Positions 45,161-56,573 of a stretch of DNA of 64,000 nucleotides are shown one piece after another. The translations under genes and the position numbers were made by a program. Positions within the stretch are counted from its first letter, which is position 1, and each line of letters begins with the position of its first letter. Origin of the DNA: Tubulanus polymorphus (lineage: Eukaryota; Nemertea; Palaeonemertea; Tubulaniformes; Tubulanidae); contig NC_134027.1 of the NCBI RefSeq assembly GCF_964204645.1, positions 16,668,485-16,732,484 on the forward strand. The letters are read 5' to 3'. Below the pieces are notes generated by a model that had not been told where the DNA came from, did not search any database, and worked only from the letters and a program-made list of their open reading frames with translations.

Positions 45161-46085
45161 TTAGTTGTTGGCAAGATAATTTAACCCTATCTGCTTTCTT
45201 CACTGTCAGTGAAACTGACCTATAGACAGAATCAAGCATGAATCCAATAAATTCACGCTGCCGGGCTGGCAGCAGTGCAGATTTTTCAGGGTCTGGATGT
45301 ATTACAAATCCCAGGTCCGTCATTAGCGGTGCCAATGTTTTAACATTACTAGCACAATCAGGAAGATTATTTCCCTGCATATATATATCATCTAAATATG
45401 CAACAGATTGCTTCCCTTCCGCCCTCAACAAAGAGAGAGCAGGCTTCAAGCATTTTGTAAATGCCCTAGGGCATGGACTTAACCCAGTAGGGAAGCAGGT
45501 ATAAAGTTGACCATTAAAATAAAATTTCAAACATTTTTGGTGCTCCATGGCTATAGGGATGCTATAATAAGCATCTTTTAAATCCATTGTTGCCATGAAA
45601 CACCCTGGGGTCATCATGTCAGTAACAGTTTTAAGTGTATCCATCTTGAAGTGATGGTACCGAATATACTTATTAAGTTTTGAGAGGTTCAAAATAACTC
45701 TATATGACCCATCCTTCTTAGGTCTCACAAAAATTGACGATATAAATTCGCCCTCTTCATGAGTACATTTCGAAATGACCTGTTTCTTTGTTAATTTCAA
45801 AATTTCAGCTTCAATAGCTATATTTTCTGCTGTGGAAAACTTTATTTCTTTGGGAACAAAATTCTGAACAGGCTTTTCTATAAAATCAATTCTGTAGCCT
45901 CTGATGGTTCCCAGTATTTCCTGATCACTGGTTATTTGCTCCCATCTTTCGAATTTAAATCGGACTTGTCCTCCAATAAAATTTTCCACCTGCCATATGG
46001 CTGAATCAATTGTACTTTTAATAAATCGGGTATATTCCCAAAAATCAAAGCTAAAATAGTCATTATTTTTAACTACCATAAGCAA
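45153..46085 (-). pseudogene. DIRS reverse transcriptase
   Basis: Reading order: a leader, a palm entry block (SIFVRPKKDGSYRVILNLSK), then FMATMDLKDAYYSIPI with the first catalytic Asp, FPTGLSPCPRAFTKCLKP, and the YxDD box in VAYLDDIYMQG. The thumb region LPARQREFIGFMLDS follows. LKDAYYSIPI and LNxxI in this arrangement are typical of DIRS-type RTs. The frame is open for 310 codons but ends at TAG just where RNase H would begin, so the polyprotein is interrupted by a deletion and frameshift. Confidence 0.85.
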
Positions 46086-46129
46086 AAATATCAGCAGAAC
46101 AACTTACCTGTGGTAAGCTGTCTGATGGT

Positions 46130-47228
46130 TCTAATTTTCTGATTTCTTTATGAATTTTTTCTTGTTTGGATTGAATCCGTTCCGCTGGTAGCTGAAGTTG
46201 CGGTTCCGTTTCCAGCCGTTTTTTGGCTGGTGTTTGTACTTTTTTCTATCATTAAAGGCCTCATAGCCGACGTCATCGGTTTGTTTAGCTTCTCGTATTG
46301 CTTTTTATACGTCGTCACCAAACCGCCATTTAGAAACCGGGACATTGTCTTTGCACGGACCCCAATATTTGGGTTTTAATCCTGGCTTGACCGATTCCCG
46401 CCTGCGCATTGACAACTCATGTGATGCATGGCCCAGTAATGCAAGAGCATTAATTGATGTTCTCAACATTATATCGACTTCGTCTTTCGAGAATTTCCCG
46501 CCATTTCGTTTGGCTAGTAACTTTTCAGTTGTCAAAGCCACTGCCGTGGCCCCTTTCCTTACTGCAGACTGAGTATTGGCGAGTTTTAAGTCACGTGTTT
46601 TTGCAGCGGCTCCTATTGTGGGCCAAATTTCCGTATTAACCCGAGGCGCGGTTAATGCCTCGCAATTTTTGGGTACCGGGTAGGTCTTTTCCTTGGCCCT
46701 CATCATTTCAATGTTCAGTGCTTTAGAGAACCTTTTCTCTATAATTTCTGTTAACCCTTTGTCCATTTCTGGGGTTTCATCGTTTAACTCCATATCGAGG
46801 AGTTTAAGTTTAGACTCTGAGTCCGAGGGGTTTTCCTCTTCGTCCCCTCCATTTTCATCTTTTTGAGATGACAATAATAAGTCGACATCGTCGTCCCCGT
46901 TATCGGACGACATTTCAACCTCGGCCTCACTCTCACCATGGTGAGAATCTGACATGTCATGGCATGTCTTTTGCCTTTTCTTTGGGGTTTGATTGACAGT
47001 CTTGGTCATCTGTTGCCAAGCGTCCCCCATCTTTGTCATTGCTGTCGCAATTGACTCCATAGATTTTTCTATGGTGGCAAGTTTGTCCCCAGTGGGGTGC
47101 ATCTTGTCTTCATCCCTGTCCCCAGTGGGGTTCACAGGGCATGAATCCCCTGCAGTGGAGTGGGTATTTTTATTGCGAGGGCCCAAAAGGGCATCCTCGT
47201 CATCAGATAATAGCCTTTTTTCAGCCAT
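46130..47228 (-). pseudogene. DIRS gag-like protein
   Basis: ATG 47228 (MAEKRLLSDDEDALLGPRNK) is preferred over the upstream ATG at 47309, because the extra 27 residues are hydrophobic and are frameshifted in the inverted copy. The protein is acidic in the middle (SSDNGDDDVD, GGDEEENPSDSESK), then has the DIRS Gag core (KGATAVALTTEKLLAKRNGG, LLGHASHELSMRRRE). TAA at 46305-46307 lies where one base change from TAT would keep it open. The frame continues about 57 codons in a Lys/Asn/Arg-rich tail to 46130, so the stop is probably a mutation. Confidence 0.75.
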
Positions 47229-47515
47229 TATTCGTAGATCAGTAAATATATATCCAAGTACAACAGTTAATAACAGTAATCCAACAACAGTCGAAGAAAT
47301 TAAATCCAATAGCTATTAAAAATCCAGTAACACACAAACACACAAGAACAGTTCCAGCACACTGTGAGAAAAAACGACTGATCTCCAGTGAAGCCAAATG
47401 CACACTGACTGGCGATACCACATGTGCTATCTCATGTGATTCCTTCGTTCCCTATTACTGATTCAATAGAATCTCAATCAAACTTCACTTACAGGTAAGT
47501 TCGTTTAATTTCCTA

Positions 47516-47822
47516 ATTTTCAAATGTGATGTATTCACAAATATCAAATATGCCACTGGTTTGAATTTAAGTTCCACCATTACTGGGAAATATGACTTTT
47601 AAATCGGCATATGACTTTTAAATCGGCAATTTCAGCATGTGCTCACTGTTATTGTTTATGTTGGCAGGTGCATGTTTCTGATGTCATCTGTGACAAACGC
47701 TTGCGGCTTCCAGTCATTTCACTAGACATTTCATGCAATATTTTATTGTTTTGGGAGTGATTTGAATTAATTAACTCTTACCATTATATACAGTTGCCAC
47801 CGTTGTATATGATAATGGTATT
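47516..47822 (+). repeat. dispersed repeat R3, copy 3 (right part, split by DIRS)
   Basis: The left remnant AGAATATTGTGTAAAA is at 42151-42166; the right part resumes at about 47518 with AATGTGATGTATTCACAAAT. A small internal duplication (ATATGACTTTTAAATCGGC twice) is new in this copy. Confidence 0.7.
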
Positions 47823-48399
47823 AATGTGAGTAACACTGTAGGTCTATGAATACAATGAACATATGATGTTTATTTTATCGATTATACATAGGCTACGCAT
47901 AGTAGCACTCACACGTGCTTGTGTTGATTGTCATAGTTAACATTATAAATAGCGCCACTGCAGTTTGTATGTGAACTATACGAGTGAAGGATAAATAAAT
48001 GACTAATTTACGGCTAATTCGAGTTACTTTTTTCGATAGTTCAGACCTCAGGTGGTTATATATATACTTAAATTGCTTCTGATTAAGAAATAGCGGAAAG
48101 TTCAATTTTGACAGCACCTGCCCTTTAACACAAACATTCATCGCTTGCAAACAACATATTAAATTTGTCTGTATTAGCTTAAGTGAAACTCATTTGGATT
48201 CGTTGGATGATATTACTATCCCGTATCATTTTCTAAATTAAGGCCATGGTCAGATCCCACTTACAAACCCAGTTATATCGTTTATTTTCAATCCTAAATT
48301 TTAAAGATGGTATTGTTCTCAAAACAAACAATCCATTTGTAGTATGTTGTAAATTCGATAAGAGCAGACCTGCCAAGTTTATCTTATTCAGTATTATTT
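47823..48399. other. nothing recognised
   Basis: AT-rich sequence between R3 and R1. The minus ORF at 47893-48150 has no recognised domain. Confidence 0.35.
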
Positions 48400-48731
48400 A
48401 GGGTTTTCTGTTACTTCACAGAAAGCCCTATTGAGATTCGCGTGTTTCTTATTATTATCATTTTATGTCACATTTTTTCACTAAAAGAGCATAGGCTTTG
48501 TTACCTTGCCACTGTTGCCGATACAATCCGTATGATATCCTTCAGCTCACTTCGATCTACAAATACTCCGTGTGTAGTATCATGAATCAATGTTACAAAA
48601 GCACTGTCGGGCCGTAAACATCGAAAATTGGGGCCCCATTCAATGAGGCGACATCCCGAAATCCACTGGAGGCTGCTCGTCACTTTGATTATCCATTCAA
48701 GTGTAAATAAACAAATTTATTGCCGCAAGAT
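48400..48731 (+). repeat. dispersed repeat R1, copy 2
   Basis: Direct copy of 1730-2078, with the terminal GGGTTTTCTG / CAGAAAGCCC hairpin slightly degraded. Confidence 0.7.
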
Positions 48732-48749
48732 GCAATTGCCGCAATTTTA

Positions 48750-49220
48750 ACAATTACCCATTTGCTTCATCAGTACACTTTACCGACCCACAGGATATAA
48801 TTTACTACTCTAAATATTATAAACACTGTCGAGCTGTAAAGACCGATGAATCAACTTGTGTCTTTACTTCATCGTTCTGCGGATCCGCTACGGGTTCTCC
48901 TCGCCAAGAAAATCAAACCAAGTACAAATAAATTGATTTCTCCCAGTGATTTGGCTGCGGGCTTCAAACAGTTAGTTTCTTTATCAGATATTTACTATGA
49001 TAAATCACTAGAGCACCGAGTCGTATAGGCCTAAACTAAACATGCCGAACTGATGCAGCGGAGAAAAGCTGTTGTGGTGACGAGGTATCAATAAATGGAT
49101 TTATTACTATCAGTGATTTGGCCGCGGATTTCAAACATTCATCAATATTCTATTTTTCCTACAGTACATACTGATCTTTACCAAATCCACGGGATATTTA
49201 CTAAATGTCTGTATATTACA
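48750..49220 (+). repeat. weak two-unit repeat
   Basis: CAGTGATTTGGC(T/C)GCGG(G/A)(C/T)TTCAAAC occurs near 48943 and 49110, and CAGTACA...ACCGACC(C/A)ACAGG-type words near 48772 and 49162, suggesting a diverged tandem duplication of about 170-390 bases. Confidence 0.35.
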
Positions 49221-49860
49221 CCTTCTTATCCGTAAGCTGGATTCAAGCTTGATATTCGGAGTGAGCGTCTCGGATGCAGCGGTGGATAGGAGATCGTTCC
49301 TACTAATAGGTCGCTCCTACTAATAGCTACTAGTAGGTCGCTTGAAGTGTTTATTGAGGTGTACGCGACCTCTAGGCCTACTGAGCTTAACTGATTCAAG
49401 CAAGCATAGTATAATAGTTGTGATAATTTACGGACTGAACATCAAACAAAATTTGCAATAAAAAATTCGGCAAAATTGCTGCAATGCGAAGTAGGCCTAC
49501 AAACAATTTCTTCTTAATCCGAAAATGAAGTCGATTTTACGAATGGAATACCCCATGGACCTATCCCTGTTAAATAAGGTGTAGGAATACGATGTTTAGG
49601 AGGGTTGAAATTCAATAGGCCTAAGACCAATCTGTCCGGTTGTTAGGCCTATGCATATACATAGGCCTACATAGGCTATACTAGTAGCCTCTACTAGGTT
49701 AAAGCTAAGTTCACTGTAAAGGAGGAATCAGATTTATTAAAATGCAAGTATGAGTGATTAACTGGTTCTGACTTGCAATGATCAATCACAATTATCAACG
49801 ATTTTTAACGGCAAAAATTAACATCTTTTGAAAATTTCGTATGAGCAGACAGCTTTATAA
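49221..49860. other. nothing recognised
   Basis: AT-rich sequence with many TAGGCCTA words. No exon or element was supported. Confidence 0.35.
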
Positions 49861-49874
49861 ACCAGACTTCTCAT

Positions 49875-50511
49875 TTGAGTTCTTTCATCATGAATGAAAC
49901 TGGTATTTCATTAATTCCTAATGACTTAAGTTACTGCGGAGCCTTAGAAAGATGTTTTTTTCGTTCAAAAGACCTTTCGAACAAATTTTTGAATAGCAAA
50001 TGTAGTGATGATACTCCCGCTAGTATGGTCAGGGAAGATAATGTCGAAACACTTTTTTTCGTTCCTTACATAGGCCTCCCTTCGATTATATTTGGCAGAA
50101 AACTCAAGAGTCTATTCAAACAATATTACAACGTGGATATTCGTATTGTCTTTACTTCTTTCAGAATTAGGAACTACATTTCACTCAAGTCCCATACTCC
50201 TTCACCCTTGTTGGCCAATGTAATTTATAAATTCAAATGTTTGCGTGATGCAAATAACACATACATTGGTAAAACAATGCGACATTGTAAAGGAGCATGG
50301 AACTTCGCCTTCAGCAATTAAGGAACATTTAACATCATGTAAAAATTGTGCATCAAATTTTTCTTTAAAAAACAACTTTTCAATCGTTGATTCTGGAAAA
50401 AATGACTTTGAAATCACCATCAAAGAGGCATTATACATAAAATCCAAAAAACCAAGTATTAACAAACAACTTTCTACACATGGTGTCTCATTTTTACTGA
50501 ACGTATTTTGA
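49875..50511 (+). pseudogene. PLE C-terminal region with GIY-YIG endonuclease
   Basis: The first frame (49875-50321) gives FVPYIGLPSIIFGRKLKSLF, then HTPSPLLANVIYKFKCLRDA and NNTYIGKTMRH. V-x-Y-K-F-x-C followed by T-Y-I-G-K-T is the GIY-YIG start. A frameshift near 50285 moves to the second frame (to 50511) with SPSAIKEHLTSCKNCASNFS, DFEITIKEALYIKSKKPSIN and KQL. IKEAL-x-IK-x(2)-KPSIN-x-QL is the C-terminal half of the same domain. The RT is absent, so the copy is 5'-truncated. Confidence 0.7.
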
Positions 50512-50624
50512 TATGTTTATAATCCATTTGTATTTTGTAAACTAGGCCACTTCACGCCTGCATTATATTCTCTGTAATTAGTAACAGTATACTATACATA
50601 GTTTGAATCTTTTCATGTCATTTC

Positions 50625-50690
50625 TTGAAAAGGACTCGAAGCGATGAGTCGAAATCGATCGAAACGTTTGAACATGTAAATAAACTCATT
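50625..50690 (+). ncRNA. hammerhead-like motif after the PLE coding end
   Basis: After the PLE frame, CTTGAAAAGGACTCGAAGCG and ATGAGTCGAAATCGATCGAA form a hairpin (GACTC with GAGTC) followed by GAAA and a later GAAACGTTTG. This resembles CUGANGA, stem II, GAAA of a hammerhead ribozyme, but the first core (CTTGAAAA) is damaged. PLE terminal repeats are known to carry hammerhead motifs. Confidence 0.35.
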
Positions 50691-50699
50691 ATCATCATG

Positions 50700-53370
50700 A
50701 AGATTGTGATAGTTGCGTTCTTATTATTATTTAACTATCTGAATACTCTTCCGAAATTATACAGTTTTTTTAGATCGAATCAATATTTTGTTCGATTGAA
50801 CCAATTTGAAAGAATCGTTAGAACAAAGTTGTTTTCATTGTTCGAACAAACTTATTTTGTCCAAACGAAAGGTTTTTCGTTCGTACAATTGTTCGATCAG
50901 ACAGAAACGTTCCCATTTGGGCATAACAGTTGATTTTCCAGAGTCAAATAACTATCTGGTCCAGTCATCCATGGTCTCAAAGTAGGCCTAATTGACTGTT
51001 TGTCGACTGTCCTTTTATAAAACCATGTTGACGGTTGAACAGGATTCTGAATTCCCTTCATTTTCATGGCATGGTTTGGCTGTATCACGTAAACGCGATC
51101 GTGGTCGACACATTATCCAGACAAGATCAAGAATACGAACAAGGATGTGCAGAAAACCCGTTATTGCTGCTTTGCAGCTATATTTCTGGTTTTTTTTTCA
51201 GTATTTTTCAGTAACCAGTAAATTGGCCAATCCTACTTCGTTTAATATGTCATTAACATAATATTTACCTTTTTTGAACAAAATACTAAACAAAATTTCT
51301 TACATAAACTTTATTTAAAATAAATTGCCCATGGGCAAAGTGTGGTTTACCTTGAAAGCTAGAGGTTGTTTGGAGTAAGGGCATGGCTTGAAAAATCTTT
51401 TTAATTTGTGACTTCAAAGTTCCACAAGTTTATATTGTATTTTATGTTTCTTAAAGAATCATTTTGTAGTCAAATAAGACCAAAGATATACATTTGGTTA
51501 CAGTCCACGTCCAAAAGTTTGTAGGGTACAGGTAGGCGTGGCAGGGAAATTATTTTATATTTTCCAAAAAAAATGTTTCACAATATGAAAAAATTACTCA
51601 AATACGGCCATCCCAAAATAATTGTCTGTTTGCCGTAACACCGACTCAACTTTTCAGGATGAGTCGGTAGGTAAGAAAAATTTTTTTTTGCTTAATTTTT
51701 GGGCAAAAAAAAAAAATTTATCACCTTTTTACATGGAAACAATGTCGCAAAAATCATCTACGTTGTGCGCCGGAAATTTGTCTAATAGCGTAGATTTCGA
51801 GAATTATTCTAAAATTATAACTTCGTCCAGAGCGTCATCTCTGAGTTAAAAATGAAACAGTACATTGAATATGTGCGCGGTTTTACGTTACCAGCTTTGA
51901 TATAGCCACTTGGAGAATGAATGGCAGCTTATTGGAACACTGCCAGTTTCCTGGAAAACTTAAATTAGGCCACATTGACAAGGCATGTTTTCACACGATG
52001 CACACTTGGATTGAAACATACATAATACGTAGCTCATACATAGGCAGTGGGTCGGTCGGCCGTTTTTATCAAAAATAAAATTTATTTCAATGAATCCCAG
52101 AAAAAAAGTTTTCACTCGGTACCTTTGAAGTCGGGTCGGTCGGGTTCATCAAACAGACCATTAATATGGGATGGCCTAAAATTCATTATGATGTCACATA
52201 TCATTAAATCCTGGAATTTACGACTACAATATTCAGACCTCGACCTATACTTTTAGTTTGCTGCTTAATATTTTCAGGTCACAAGAAATTACAATTTATT
52301 ACAAATTCTATCAAACAGAAAACACAGCGCTCATCTTCTGCTACGATTATTCAGCCTATTTTCATGTCAAACGCGCACGCGTTACAGCATCACCTTGAGT
52401 AGTGTACTGTACAAGCTTGTGTGTGTGTGTGTCATGTAGCACTCTGCGCGCACAGGTGGAGGCTTCGTGTAAGTGAATGTTCGCTTACACTTCAATGTCA
52501 AACAAAACAATCACCGGGTATTAAAATGAAACAATACCTAAGGCGGATGTGTGAAATAATTACATCCTCACCAGCAATGAGCATTTAAAATTCGCACATA
52601 TACGGCACCTAGTCCAATGAAACGTACGCCATTCTATATGGCTTTCCCATAATTATTTTTGTTGCGCCGGAATTCCCCGTATATCCCAAAAACAGCCAAT
52701 CCCATTCGCTCGTAGAGACGACGCCCCCCAATCGAGGTCATTGCAATTTTATACGCGAGAGCTAAGAATTTTCCCGCCAAAAACAGATTTTCGAAGAATT
52801 TTAACTCAGTTGACCATGTACATCGACGGAGGTTTGCCATGTCTTCAATCGCATCGATTATACGTCGTTTAAGCCAAGAACCAATGAAACAAATGCTCAC
52901 ATAAAAAAACGTACCGCGATTTTACATGAATTATTGGCTCAATGCCAACCTCATATCGCTGACAAAGGTAAACCAAAAACTATGAATCTCATCATTTTAC
53001 AGTATTTTTACTCCAGGAAAACTGAGCTCCACAAGGAATAGTGTTTCAGCGCGGATAACTCCCAGATCAGATTCATTATGGCCATTGGCCTGATACCGCA
53101 GGTTCACGTGAAAACCTGCTGATCTCTGGGGCTAAGCCAATCATAGAGGAGTCTTTGCTTTGCTTTGTAAAACAGATATTTTTGCGATCAGAATTTCGCG
53201 AAAAAGCTCTTATAAATTTTTATGAGGCCCTCTTTCAAAATTCAGCTTCATAGGGGTCGGAGAATGGATAATGTTCTAATGAATGATTTGGCCTATGGCT
53301 GGCCTAAAAATGTGAAATAACTTGAGACCCGTTTTTAGTAGTCTTCTTATAACTTATAATAAAGCCAAAT
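50700..53370. other. intergenic sequence, no gene supported
   Basis: It holds a stretch rich in TTCGAACAA-type words (50755-50920), the repeat at 51485-51560, an A-rich GGTCGGTCGG-containing repeat (51655-52155) and a (GT)7 tract at 52421-52434. The minus ORF 52634-52900 has no recognisable domain. Confidence 0.4.
51485..51560 (+). repeat. dispersed repeat resembling 1010-1100
   Basis: CCACGTCCAAAAGTTTGTAG followed by GGTAGGCGTGG and an A/T-rich tail; see 1010-1100. Confidence 0.4.
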
Positions 53371-53374
53371 CTTC

Positions 53375-53427
53375 TTACAACTCAATTGTGTCACCCTTAT
53401 CCTGCTGGGATTGTGATTTAGTATCTG
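53375..53427 (-). CDS. 3' part of a host coding exon split by the gypsy element
   Basis: Reading leftward from the LTR edge, the frame gives DTKSQSQQDKGDTIEL and stop TAA (53375-53377). It is in frame with 62930-63057 across the 4-bp duplication, as if one exon had been cut. The tail is short, polar and ends in a hydrophobic residue. The gene is not identified. Confidence 0.5.
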
Positions 53428-54754
53428 TGTAACCGCACTTGCCTAAAATAAAAACTATGCCACCGTGCGGGCATGAGTCCAGAACAGCAAATAAAAAAAC
53501 CAGTAATTCGTAGATTATATATATATATATATGGAAGATAAGTAATTTATTAAGATAATAATTCAAAAACAAAATAACTAAGGTACTTAGAAAAAAATGA
53601 AAATAAACAGGGCCCTTTTTACGAAACTTAGATCAGAAAAAATAAAAATCAAATCAAATTAAATTAGCTTAAATGTAAGTCAATGATCAATTAAAGTTCT
53701 TTTTCTCCAAAAGTTCATAAATTTTAACTTAGCGTTGCTCCAAAAAGATCGCTCTGCCGCTCCTCGAAATTGTTCGCTGCGGTTCCTGTTGCTGTCAAAA
53801 ATCTGTAGTAATTGTTGATCTGTGGTTCCAAAATATTTAAACGTTTGCTGAATGCGTCGTATCTGTCGAATTTATAATTTGCACGTCACGCAAATATCAC
53901 TGTTGATGAAAGTCCACTGGTGGTACGCGGAGTTTGGTACGCGGAAAAAACAGTTTTACTTAACAATGTTTTTTTATCACCAAGCTGGCTAAACTTCTGT
54001 GGCCGTAAAACTTTAACTACCACTAATAACAAGTGTCCTTCCGAATCACTTTCGAATCACGAACACAACTCCGTAATGTTTAAAATTCAATCCCGTTAGA
54101 AGTTCTCCAACAGTAAAAAAAATTTGTGACGGTTATGACAACTGCCACAAAAGATTTCTTATATAAATTACGTATCAAGTTTTACTAGTTGTAAAAACTC
54201 AAAAATTGCAGGAGAACTCGAGTTGAGCTTCCTCCTATCTCGAAATCTCAAAAGCGTCTCCCCTCTTTCCAAACTATACACGCCCAACTTCCTGCAGGGG
54301 CTCCCTTAAAAATAATCTCTCAAAGATCCATTCAAGTCAAAAAATTAGATAGTTTATCCCCTAAAATGGTGAAAAGGAACTTACCCAAAATAATACTAAT
54401 GTATTTAACTCCCGCCACATAATTGTGAAATCCTAATATTCCTCTTTATAGAAGAAAAATGAATACTTTATGAGATTAAAATAATTGAAATTCTTGTGAA
54501 CCCCATAGCTTCCGGTAAAAATTGCATCAGCAAATACGTGTCAAAATTCACATCTCATAATAATTAACACCAAGGCTACATGAGCCAGCGACCTCATAAA
54601 ACTTGAATATGTTTAAACTTGTGAACTAAATTCAGCAAGTGCCTGTTATGAAAAAAAAATTAGATATAACGTAAGGACTTTAAGGAAATATATATAAAAC
54701 CGACTACAGGCTGTTCCAACTAAAATGATGGGACCCCCCATAGTAGTGGCTACA
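53428..54754 (-). repeat. gypsy 3' LTR
   Basis: A 1327-bp LTR starting TGTAACCGCACTTGCC and ending GTGGCTACA on the plus strand (TG...CA). It is the near-identical partner of 61531-62929, with small indels. An (AT)n run lies at about 53516-53532. Confidence 0.85.
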
Positions 54755-54775
54755 TTGCACCCCCGCCTAGAGAAT
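54755..54775 (-). promoter_or_regulatory. gypsy polypurine tract
   Basis: On the minus strand, AGGCGGGGGTGCAA lies directly beside the 3' LTR, where plus-strand synthesis of LTR elements is primed. It is only moderately purine-pure. Confidence 0.4.
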
Positions 54776-55129
54776 CTGCTCCCGCAGATTTCCAAAGACC
54801 AAGATACCGAATACAAAAAAAAAATCTAATTTAAACTATAAATCCAAGACTAACATGTATAATTAATGTAATTGAACCCAACACCACACAAAATTAGAAC
54901 AAAGACTAAATGAACACAATTCGATCGATTTGATCAAATAACCCGGGCCATGCAATTATTATGAAATTCTATCTACCTCAATGAAATAATTACACCTTAA
55001 AATTAATGAATCCGATTAAATTGGTCATATCATCAAACTACAAAAGTTGCAATAAAAATGTAAATGCATCCTTCTAATCAATGCATAGCCTTCCAGAATT
55101 CTGTATTTCACTCTAATCAATCACCCCAA

Positions 55130-56503
55130 TTATTTCGTGAGTAAGTCAAGCATGTCGTGTAATACTGAAACTCTATTGGCTATTGTCTTTCCACGATCAA
55201 AATATTCCAGTCGCGCAGGTCTCCTTCTCTCACGCCGTGATCTGACCAGTCGTTCTCGTATGACGATATCAGAGTCATCTGACTCCGAAACTGAGTGATC
55301 ACTGACAGCATCACTAATAACGACTTTATTCGGGGGAGGCAAAACTAGACGATTCCCCTCGGAATCTGAACTGTCAGAGTCGGAACTGTCCTCAGAAAGG
55401 GGTCTTTCTACAGGCACAGCCTGATTGCTTTTACTTCTTGTCTTGCCTTTATCTACGAGATTTGGGGTTGGTAAAGGCAGGAATCCACATGGAAGAAGTA
55501 AGTTTCGATGAAAAATACGTTTGTCCCCTAATCCATCTTCCCTCTGTACTCTGTAGACTACCTCTCCTAATTTCTCCTTGACGATGTAGACATCAGGCTG
55601 CCACCTAGGAGCCAATTTGTGTTTACCTTTGATGCCAACATTCCGAATCAGTACTCGGTCCCCTAGTTCTAAGAAACTTTTCTTCACTTTCTGGTTGTAG
55701 CGAGCTTGATTATATCCGCTGTTCTTCATAGCACTTTCTTGAGCCAGCCTGTATGCAGTATCTAGCTTAGATCTTAGATCACTAGCGTATTTAGAATAAC
55801 TTTTGTTCTGATCTGAAGGTGTGTCTCTGAGATTGAAGAGCCAATCCACTGCGAGGCGGGGTTGTCGCCCAAACATCAACTGAAATGGTGAATAACCGGT
55901 GGCATCATTTTTGGTACAGTTGTAGGCGTATGTGAGATACCTCACATGCTGTGACCAATGGCTACGCTTATCCTCGCTCAAAGTTCCCAACATACCAAGG
56001 AGCGTGCGATTGAACCTCTCACACTGACCATTACTAGGTGGATGGTATGGACTGTAGAGAGAGTTCCTAATTCCCGCAATCTTCTTTAGATCTCTACATA
56101 TCTTGCTAGTAAAACTGGATCCTCTGTCGCTATGGAGTCTACGAGGGAACCCGAAATCTAGGAAGAAGTTTTTCCACAGCACCTCTGCCACTTGTTTTGT
56201 AGTCCGATTCCTAGTCACTATAGCTCTAGAGAATCTTGTATAGTGGTCAGTTATGACTAAGACGTTTTCTTTTCCAGTATCATCTGGTTCAATCGAGAGA
56301 AAATCGATACACACTAAGTCCATAGGACCGCTAGACTGCAAGCTGAGCATGGGTACTGCTTTCTTGTCTTTAGTTTTTCTCAACACGCATGGTTTACATT
56401 GCTTACAATGCTGGCTAATACTCTCGGCCATATTTGGCCAATAGAATCGTTGTTTAGCCAGGTCTAAAGTGCGATCATAGCCCAAGTGTCCCGCGAAATA
56501 CAA
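55130..56503 (-). pseudogene. gypsy integrase
   Basis: 457 codons: HLGYDRTLDLAKQRFYWPNM then HCKQCKPC, the second half of the H-H-C-C zinc finger (the first His side is lost at the break upstream). The catalytic core D,D-35-E is visible: VCIDFL (first Asp), LHSDRGSSF (second Asp), PPSNGQCERFNR (Glu). A GPY/F-like module follows (GDRVLIRN, KLAPRWQPDVYIV). The tail is rich in Asp/Ser then Arg. The frame is open in this piece, which would be the C-terminal part of Pol, but the MITE upstream separates it from RNase H. Confidence 0.9.
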
Positions 56504-56573
56504 CCAAATACTCTGTTCGTACTGACCACGGTCTGGAGAGATTTACCAGTTACTGGCAGGCACTGAATGCCAG

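Larger units (their letters stand above)
42169..47515 (-). mobile_element. DIRS-order tyrosine-recombinase retrotransposon
   Basis: The minus strand carries Gag, RT, RNase H and tyrosine recombinase in DIRS order. An 83-bp direct repeat (43140-43222 and 47436-47518; GTGATTCCTTCGTTCCCTAT start, CAGGTAAGTT inside) and a shorter one (42170-42215 and 43224-43262) lie at the ends. An inverted copy of the 5' region, including part of Gag, forms the left end (42216-43020 against 46640-47430). The boundaries are supported by the flanks: 42149-42168 and 47516 onward are two parts of one repeat (R3). No target duplication was seen, as expected for recombinase-mediated insertion. Several stops and frameshifts show it is dead. 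Confidence 0.8.

Noticed and set aside
47229-47309. Upstream gag start giving a hydrophobic N-terminus
   Set aside because: The extension is frameshifted in the inverted copy and hydrophobic, unlike a Gag start; ATG 47228 is preferred.
52634-52900. Possible first exon of the HSPA14-type gene (LAVFGIYG segment)
   Set aside because: Only a few residues resemble the expected start and the following residues do not fit in any frame.
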